Positions 56,551 to 64,000 of a DNA stretch of 64,000 nucleotides are shown here, one piece after another; positions within the stretch are counted from its first letter, which is position 1, and every line of letters begins with the position of its first letter. The translations under genes and the position numbers were made by a program. The stretch is taken from positions 24,999,011 through 25,063,010 of the forward strand of contig NC_073691.1 of assembly GCF_029784155.1 (NCBI RefSeq), given 5' to 3'. The DNA is from Uranotaenia lowii. Taxonomy: Eukaryota > Arthropoda > Insecta > Diptera > Culicidae. A model generated the notes under the pieces. That model saw only the letters and a list, made by a program, of their open reading frames with translations. It did not search any database and was not told the origin of the DNA.

Positions 56551-57840
56551 ATACAAGACAAATATTGTTTTCACGTTATTGACGTTATTTTCCGTCGGAT
56601 TGTGATGAAAATTTGCACATGAGTGTTTTGAGAGACGAGCAATCGATTACAGTTATCAAATCTAGGGTCAGGGGTTGGCCAAAGGGGTCGTCCATATTCA
56701 CTGATTAATGTTTTTGCGATATTGACGTTATTATACATCGGATTGTGATGAAAATTTGCACATGAGTGTTTTGAGAGACGAGCAACTGATTACAGTTATC
56801 AAATTTAGGGTCAGAGGTCGGCCAAAGGGTTCGTCCATATTCACTGATTAATGTTTTTGCGATATTGACGTTATTATACATCGGATTGTGATGAAAATTT
56901 GCACATGAGTGTTTTGAGAGACGAGCAATCGATTACAGTTATCAAATCTAGGGTCAGGGGTTGGCCAAAGGGGTCGTCCATATTCACTGATTAATGTTTT
57001 TGCGATATTGACGTTATTATACATCGGATTGTGATGAAAATTTGCACATGAGTGTTTTGAGAGACGAGCAATCGATTACAGTTATCAAATTTAGGGTTAG
57101 GGGTCGGCAACAAGGGTCGTCCATATCCACTGATTAATGTTTTTGCGATATTGGCGTTTTTATAGATTGTATTGTGATGAAAATTAGCACATGAGTGTTT
57201 TGAGGGACGAGCAATCGATTTCAAGTTTCGAATTGCGGATCAGAAGTCGGCTGAAGGAGTCGTCCATACCCAACTTTAATGTTTTTGCGATTTTGACGTT
57301 ATTCTACATTGGATTGAGATGAAAATTTCCGCATAGGAGTTTTGAGGGACGCTCTTTTGCTTTCAGGTTTCAAATCTTGACTCAGGGGTCAGCAAAAGGG
57401 ATTATTATCTGTTCACTGTTTTTACGATATTCTCTTGATTGAGCATAGAATTGTAATGAAAATTGACACATGGGAGTTTAACAGAAAAGATAACTGATTT
57501 CAGGAGCCAAGTTTTGAATCGTGGTAAAAAAAGGCCGTCCATGTTAGTTGCTCACTGTTTTCGCGATATTGTCGTAATCATGCATCGTATTGAGATGAAA
57601 ATGTTCAGATGAGGGTTATAAACTATGAGCAATTGACTCCAGGTAGCATGTTCCGTGTCAAGGGTCGGCGAAAGGGGCGTCTATATTCACTGTTCACTGT
57701 TTTCAAGTTCCTGACGTTATTTTACATATAATTTGAAAAAAAAAACGGCACAAGGGAGTTGTGAGGAACGTAAAATTGGTTTTAATTAGCGAATTTCGGA
57801 CCACGGGACAGAAAAAGAGGGTTTCATTGAAAGTTTAGTG
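56541..57840 (+). repeat. 143-bp tandem array inside the Helitron
   Basis: The landmark GGTCGTCCAT starts near 56543, 56686, 56829, 56972, 57115 and 57258, a steady spacing of 142-143 bp. Weaker copies follow at about 57395, 57533, 57675 and 57810. Units contain GCGATATTGACGTTATT, GATGAAAATTTGCACATGAG and GAGACGAGCAATCGATT. The first five are nearly identical; similarity falls progressively to the right. The minus-strand frame 56991-57224 is a translation of the repeat. Confidence 0.95.
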
Positions 57841-58175
57841 TTTTGTGCAATAATTTTGTTGGAGGCAGTTAATTGATACCAATTTAAGTGTGAAGGTCAA
57901 GCAAAAGAGTCGTGCACATAAACAAATAGGACATGTTTCTGCCATAATGTCTAGATGTCGCAACCGATCAAGAAGAAAACACTCTCACATAAATTTTAAT
58001 AAAAATCCAATCAACCGTTTAATTTGAATTTCAAGTAATAGTAATAATAGCGACTTTAAACACTGTTGATTTTTTTCCCCAAAATTGTTGAAAGAATGCT
58101 TCTAATTCATTTTCTAAACTCATTTTGACGTACCAATGATTTAAAGCGAAACGAAGTTCGTACGGGATCAGCTAG

Positions 58176-59814
58176 TTAGTTTATAAAAGATTGCAAAATT
58201 ACATAAAACAAGATCATTCATACTTATGTCTGATTTGAAAGCGTCGGTAGACTTTTGCATTTTTAACAGGAAAAATAACATATCCAAAGAAGGAAAAAAA
58301 AAGATTTAATTTTCATAAATTAACGACATTAAAGAAAAAACGTCGCATATTGTCGCAACCACGAATTGTCGTCTGAATCACATGCTTTTCAGAAAAAAAT
58401 TCACATGATGAGGGGAAAGGAATTGGTGGATCCAGTGCATTTTCTATACAATTGAGTCGTTTATTCCAAAAACCGACTGCACAATATGTATGGAACTTCA
58501 AACGCGCATCAATCGCCCGCGCACGTTATGGTGCGTCGCATGCCGCAGATGACCGTCGCGTCCGAAAGCGTGAGCCCGAAGCGGAGCATGAATGACAAAT
58601 GGGTCATTCACTACACTACATAGTTGAATTCTACTCTAGGCGGGCGGCAAGAATTTGTGTGTGTTTCTTTTTGTCGTTCACAGTGTGGAGTTCAATGGAC
58701 TTGTCGTGCGCACTCGCTCGCGGTTTGTCGCGAAATTCCTCCGGCCCAATGGAATTTTTCAATTTTGATTAATCGATCGTGGGGTTCCTGTTTTGTGATT
58801 GAAATAGGAGGAACGTGATCGGAATTTTTGCGTTTCTTCTAATGTGTCTCAATTGAGACTTTAAAGTCTTGGGACGAACCGAAGCAACAAGTGCCGCTAC
58901 GGATGAGCGAATTAATGCAACCAATCTGTCACGACTGCCATAAAGATGTCAAATTTGTGTTGTTTGCTGTGGCCCTTCAAGGACAGAAAGACGGAAAACA
59001 GGACTTACGCAACCGGTTTGAATATTGGGGATCCTCAGTAACAGGTCAAAGTTTAGTTGCGTGTCCAATCAGAAAAAGGGGTCTCCTTCTACTTAGTGAA
59101 TTTCTGAAGAAAATAAACCCCGGCATGACAAATCGATGCAATTAATTATGATGCAATAAATGATTGTGTGCGTGCACTCAACATTCATATATGGGATGCA
59201 GCAGCATTTTTATGCGCGAGATTTATTGGTTCAATCGATTTCCTTTGTTTCCCTATATGATTTTCGAACCCCACCGGCAAGAGACCCCAACAACCACATC
59301 ATTATCGGCCATTTATGCCGCGGCGCTGATCGATGACCGATCGATCAAAATTCACCCTTTCCTCCCACTTTTCCGAACCTTTAGAGACCCAGCGTTGCGA
59401 CCGATGCGTATTTGGACAGAGATACGCACCACGTCCCAGATCCCTCCGTTGATTACGTGACAGATGACCTCGATCGGAATAATCAACCGAAACCCCCTCC
59501 GTTTTATTGAATGTGTGTGTGCCGGGGTTGCCCTCCGGGAAGGAATCAATTTCTCACCGGATTTGCCTGCCCGACTGCCCTCGGATTGGGTCAAACCTAC
59601 CAGGGGGTGGACTTTTGAAAGGGTACCGCTTGTAGAAGAAAAATAAAAATTAATGAAAAAACGAGACCGCCCTCCGGTCGATGGTGATCTTAATGTTGCG
59701 TTCGGATATCGATGTTTTATTTCGAAGGGCTCTACGGTGAGTTTGAAACTTTTTTCTAACATCTAGGCTTGTGCAGGTCATTCGAATGAAATTCACACTC
59801 GTAACATTCGCCTG
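58176..59814. other. Unique region with a GC-rich island (about 58500-59800), possible promoter or first exon
   Basis: This is the longest near-balanced, CpG-containing unique stretch in the window. Features include GC-rich text at 58500-58740, a homeodomain-like TTAATTATGATGCAATAAA at 59142-59160, and CGATCGATC words at 59325-59345. Frames on both strands (58624-58818 +, 58891-59145 +, 59164-59460 + and 59762-59352 -) give no known domain and overlap. A cis-regulatory region or the 5' end of a gene is plausible, but no start site or coding exon can be shown. Confidence 0.35.
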
Positions 59815-61260
59815 ACATTTCTCGACACAAATTTTCGTCACCTACGAGTCAAACCTTTTCATAAGAGGGGTCTCAAGTTTAAATCGGAGCTATACTAAGT
59901 TCTAGCGGAGCTAGTACCAGTAGCTTGTACTTTTTACTAGAAGGGTCGCAAGTTGAAATCGGAGCTAAACTTATTTCTACCGGAACTTATTCCAGTAGCT
60001 TGTACTAGCGAACTCGCGACACTAATTTTAGTCATCTTCTAGGCAAACTCTCTCCCTAGAGGGGTCGAAAGTTAAAATCGGAGCTGAATCAATTTCTACC
60101 GGTACTAATGCAAGAAGCTTGTACTAGCAAAATCGCGAACCTAATTTCCGTAATCTACAAGTCAAATCCTCTCTCTAGAGGGGTTGCAAATAGGAATCGG
60201 AACAAAACTATCAATTTCTACCGGTACTTATCCCAGAAGCTTGTACTTGCGAACTTGCGACACTAATTTTCGTCACCTACAAGTCAAATTCTTTCACTAT
60301 AGGGGTCACAAATTGAAATCGGAGATAAACCTACCGGTACTAACAAAAGTAGCTTGTACTAGCGAACTCGTGACACTAATTTTCGTCACAAACAGTTCAA
60401 ATCCTTTCACTAGAGAGGTCGCAAGTTGAAATCGGAGCTAGATCAATTCCTACCGGCACTAATATTAGAAGTTCGTACCAGTTTTCGTCACCTACAAGTC
60501 AAACCCTTTCACTAGAGTGGTCGCAAGTTAAATCGAAACTAAATCAATTTTAACCGGTACTGATACTAGAAACTTGTACTAAGAAACTCGCGAAACTAAT
60601 TTCCGTCATCTACAAGTCAAACACTCTCACAAGAGGAGTCACAAGTTAAAATACCAGCTTAACTAATTTCTACAGGTACTATTACTAGAAGCTTGTACTG
60701 GAGAACTCGCGACATTAATTTTTGTCACCTACAGATCAATCCCTTTCAGTAGAGGGGTCGTAAGTTGAAATCGGAGTTATTCTAATTTAAGGCGGTACTA
60801 ACACTAGCAGCTTTAACTAGCGAACTCGCGACACTAATTTTTGTCACCTACATATCAAACCCTTTCACTGGAGGGGTCTCAAGTTGAAATTAGTGCTAAA
60901 CTAATTTTTACCGGTACCGATATAAGCAGCTTGTACTAACGAACTCGCGACACGGAATTTCGTCACCTCCAAATCAAACTTTTTCATTAGAAACGTCGCA
61001 AGTTGAAATCAGAGCAAATCTAATTAAAGAGATACTTAGACTAGTAGCTTGTACTAGCGAACTCGTTATACTAATTTTTGTCACCTAAAAGTCAAACTCT
61101 TTCACTAGAGGGGTCGAAAGTTGAAATCGGAACTATACTAATTTCTACCGGTACTAATACTAGTAGCTTGTACTAGCGAACTCGCTGCACTAATTTTCGT
61201 CACCTAAAGGTCAAACCCTCTCACTAGAGGGATTACAAGTTGAAATTCATAACATTTCAA
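59815..61260 (+). repeat. Satellite, about 119-bp monomer, about 12 copies
   Basis: The landmark AGAGGGGTCGCAAGTTGAAA, or a variant, starts at about 59943, 60061, 60181, 60302, 60415, 60517, 60635, 60754, 60873, 60991, 61110 and 61229. Most spacings are 118-121 bp, with two short units (113 and 102 bp). Each unit carries TCTACCGGTACTAATACTAG, AGCTTGTACTAGCGAACTCG and TTTTCGTCACCTACAAGTC. A shortened copy begins the array near 59866. Frame 60184-60429 is a translation of monomers. Confidence 0.95.
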
Positions 61261-61874
61261 TTAATGATGCGATTGAGATTTCGTGACATTTCAAAAAAAA
61301 AAAAGTCAAGTTGCGACATTCTGTCCACATGTCGTGCGAATTACATTTTTAGGTCGGCATTCGTAAAAAGGAACCAAAATATAACAGCTACATGACCGTC
61401 AGTTCCGATAACTGTGACTTTGGTTCTGTGTAACGATCAAACGACATTTGTGACATTTACCATCCCTGCTAGCATCCCTTCAAGCGATTTGAAGGGATAA
61501 GTTGCAAGGGTCTATCTATGATTTAAGGGTAGTTTGACGGCATAATTGATATGAAACAAGTCTTTGTTTTGGTAAGCATGGGTTGTGCATATTATACATT
61601 TTTAAAGCAATAGTAATTATGTAAACCCTTTTCCAAAAACACTGAGAATGCTTGCAATTTTTTCCAAATGAAGTGAAAACATAAAGACTGATCTTTGAAG
61701 AGTTGCAAAAGCCTAGAAACAAACAAAAAAAAAGAGAATTTACCCATACAAAAAAACAAACTGCATTACAGCATCAATAAAACGAATTTTAAAACAAGAT
61801 TATCGAAATAAAACCAAGTAAATATAAATAATGTGACTGAAGGTTAAAAATACAATGTTTATGTAAAAAAATAC
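61261..61874. other. Unique AT-rich sequence
   Basis: Nothing is recognised apart from a 68-codon minus frame (61722-61516) with no domain. Confidence 0.4.
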
Positions 61875-62480
61875 AATAAAGTGAATTGAGAGGACAGCTT
61901 GTTGAGAATGAAAATTCGAGCGGTTTTGAATAAACTTTCTAGCGTGTTGGGAAAAGAGTTTGAATCAATTTCAAAAATTCCTAGAACAGCTCGAAGAACA
62001 ATCAAAATTCAAGCGAGTTGAGAGGGTAGCTGGAAATAAATAAATAAAATATCACTAAAATGCAATTTGGGAAGACAGCTAGGCGAGAGTTGAAGTTGAA
62101 GTGGGTTGAGAGGACAGCTCGAAAAAAATTAAAATAAATACCCATAAAGCGAGTTGAGAGGACAGCTTGAAAAAATATATGTATAAATCGCCGTTAAATG
62201 AGTTGAGAGGACAGTTTAGAGAGAACGACAACTCAAGCGAGTTGGGAGGACAACTTTGATAAATGAGGATAAAATCTTGAGTGGGTTCGGAGGGTGGCTT
62301 GAAATTAATGAAGAAGAAATCACAGCAACACAGTTAAGCGAATTCAGAGGATAGGTTGTTGAAGTTGAAAACTCAAGCAGATTGAGAGGACAACTTGCAA
62401 TAAATGTAAAAATCTCTATGAATCAAGTTGACAGGACAGTTTAGGGAAGATGAACACTTAAAAAGATTGAGAGTTATTAT
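61875..62480 (+). repeat. Minisatellite, GAGTTGAGAGGACAGCTTG, about 40-55 bp units
   Basis: The core GCGAGTTGAGAGGACAGCTT, or a variant, recurs about twelve times with variable A/T-rich linkers. Clear copies are near 61882, 62016, 62103, 62151, 62200, 62239, 62283, 62339, 62380 and 62426. Linkers alternate between GAAAACTCAA-type and AATAAATAAAAA-type, which hints at a two-unit repeat of about 90 bp. Confidence 0.85.
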
Positions 62481-64000
62481 AGGAAATAGTATCGTTGATT
62501 GAGTTTGCCTCTAAAAACTGACATCTAAAAATGGGAATTTGAGAACCTCTGAACGCTTCCAAAAGATCCCTACGATAAACTATGGTCGCGATCAGATAAC
62601 AGGTTCCGATTAAGCTTCATTCCACTTTTCTACGATATCAAAAGAAACTTCGAGAGGAAAAGACTTCACCCTCTGAATGGGAGCAGTCAAATTTATCGAG
62701 CTCGATTACCGAATCAGCATAAAGTTGTCAAGAAAATTTGAAAGATAGGGGAAAAAACAAGCAAACGCAGGAGATTATTGCCCAAGCGATTAGGCCGAAG
62801 CGGTCGATCGAATGAGCATCATCGTTTGCTCATGTTGCGTCTCCCTAAAGAGGATCGACGATTGGATTTATTTTCACGGTATTTTTCATTCCACAAGCTG
62901 TGAAGGAAGCGATGATCAACTATGAAGGGAGTGGAAAGGTTAGAAGAAGCTGCTGTAAATCTGCATAAGATCTGGTGCCGTTTTGTTTATGAGCTGAAAT
63001 CCCAGCGGGTGAAGTCTCTTATATGGTAATGAGGATTAGATGTTTTGGATGCTGCTCGTCGTTGTTGGCTTCCAATTTCTCAAGTGATGCGTCTGGTGGC
63101 GTTTTTCAGTGGAAGAAGCTCTTGGAACTGTCCAGGATCTTCTGCCTCATGAACTGTTGATGCTGATCCCACCAAGAATGGATCTGAGTGCGATTTTGGG
63201 TTTGTTTTTTTTTCTTGGGAGGAATATTCCAAAAATCTCCGGGAATCTCGGACGTTAGTGACAATGCACAGAGATGCATCCAGAAGTAAGGTATAATATT
63301 TAACATTTATGCTGCCAGACTTCCAGCCTGGCTAGTCTGGGAGATGAAAAACGATCCCCACCCGAAAGGTGGGGAATTTGTTATGCTTGATACTTCTGTC
63401 TGCAAGTTGAATTCCATACAGTCAAGAAACTAAAATCTGGACCTCTTGAGGAAAAAAGGGGGAGTGAAACGAGCTGCCAGCCGGATTTATGTTATGGTTC
63501 ATGGTGGATTTGGGACATTATTCATTCCGCAGAATTAGGACTGAGGAATCATTCGTCGGGGAGATGGGGACGATATGTTTCGATGCGGTGAAAAATTGAA
63601 TGCATATGAGTGCTGCATAAGATGGGAAGCATCTGGTGATGATTCAGATTTTTTTTGTAAAGAAAAGTAAAGAAACAACCAAAATCGGGACAAGGGCACG
63701 CGAGTGAAAGTTTTTCTTTTCCTCAGTTGTATTGAGATGAAGTTTAAGTCACGAGCGTCGAAAAAAAGCCTCTTCAAAAATAATGGTCACACTTTAACAC
63801 TTAATGGCGGAGCCATTAAACGTCCTTTATGGGTTATTCAACCAATTCCAACAGAAACATTAAATGAAAGTTTATGGATGGCCTTTAACACTAAACAAAT
63901 AAATTTATTATTCAGCCAAATATAATCACAGTGGTAATTCCCAAAATTCCAAAATTATTCATCTGTTTTAAAATGTTAAATGGTGTTTAAAGCGTCGAAA
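62481..64000. other. Unique sequence with a GC-richer island (about 62500-63650)
   Basis: The stretch is near-balanced in composition with no tandem structure. Frames 63306-63106 (-), 63777-63535 (-) and 63704-63925 (+) lack recognised domains. It may contain regulatory or exonic sequence of a gene continuing beyond the window, but nothing specific can be supported. Confidence 0.35.

Larger units (their letters stand above)
56367..58175 (+). mobile_element. 1,809-bp non-autonomous Helitron with an internal tandem array
   Basis: It begins TCTATATATATAAAAAGC, contains a (TTTG)n run and TAGACTCAGCCGCCTTAAG, and ends GTACGGGATCAGCTAG, with A and T as flanking bases. The 3' end carries a CGAA..TTCG inverted pair just before the terminus. 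It matches the CTAG-ended Helitron at 45753-48196 in both terminal signatures. It has no Rep/helicase gene. Confidence 0.85.

Noticed and set aside
59352..59762. 136-codon minus-strand frame in the 58.5-59.8 kb island
   Set aside because: It has no domain or compositional sign of coding. Two plus-strand frames overlap it, so chance openness in balanced DNA is the better explanation.

Overview
The window is AT-rich, repeat-dominated nuclear DNA from a eukaryote. It carries no bacterial-style operons, no intact protein-coding gene and no ribosomal or functional tRNA gene that I can support. An insect, probably a fly or mosquito, is my best guess. That is inference, resting on the element types: CACTATG-type Transib ends, Helitrons ending in CAGCTAG, a CCCAGCAAACA-ended MITE, hAT MITEs with CAGWGATGYCAAC ends, and very abundant short-period satellites. 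The open reading frames present are short and AT-driven, or are translations of tandem repeats.

Layout from left to right. Positions 1-5560 are AT-rich DNA with two copies of a dispersed repeat and small outposts of a 12-bp satellite. Positions 6860-15195 are dominated by that satellite (TTGACC/AAGACC hexamers), whose strand orientation switches at least twice. A GC-richer island lies at about 8390-9650. A GC-rich insert at about 13570-14390 holds a near-perfect 61-bp hairpin. Positions 15400-15800 are a third, inverted copy of the dispersed repeat. Positions 17854-20295 are a hAT-like element with an 8-bp target duplication. It is filled with an 8-bp AATTTCTG satellite, which is itself interrupted by a 419-bp fold-back MITE with TA duplications. 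Positions 23500-25680 hold a roughly 1-kb duplicated GACAAA-type repeat. Positions 25985-26436 (hAT MITE), 27192-27743 (CCCAGCAAACA MITE), 35806-36059 (TA MITE), 37075-38152 (TA, long inverted ends) and 38243-40233 (2-kb hAT-type element with a perfect 8-bp target duplication) are non-autonomous DNA transposons.

In the right half, 32630-34190 is a fold-back made of TTTTGTCAT-type repeats. Positions 41585-43420 are a 262-bp satellite ending in inverted copies. Positions 45590-50565 are a long T-rich TTTTTGTCAT repeat split by a 2.44-kb Helitron, which in turn carries a nested 892-bp Transib-type element. Positions 52765-55960 are a GGAACTCT-type satellite with a higher-order pattern and a 219-bp insertion. 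A second Helitron (56367-58175) contains a decaying 143-bp tandem array. A 119-bp satellite (about 59815-61260) and a roughly 45-bp minisatellite (about 61875-62480) follow.

Between the repeats are islands of unique, GC-richer sequence (about 1490-2170, 8390-9650, 22160-23240, 29440-30066, 40560-41300, 43640-44060, 50930-52440, 58500-59800 and 62500-63650). These are the likeliest places for enhancers, promoters or exons, but I recognise no protein. Two short minus-strand segments (16052-16104 and 52538-52577) have convincing acceptor and donor sites and similar starts, so the window may lie in long introns of a minus-strand gene. The main value of the region is its record of nested and orientation-switching repeats, not a new protein system.
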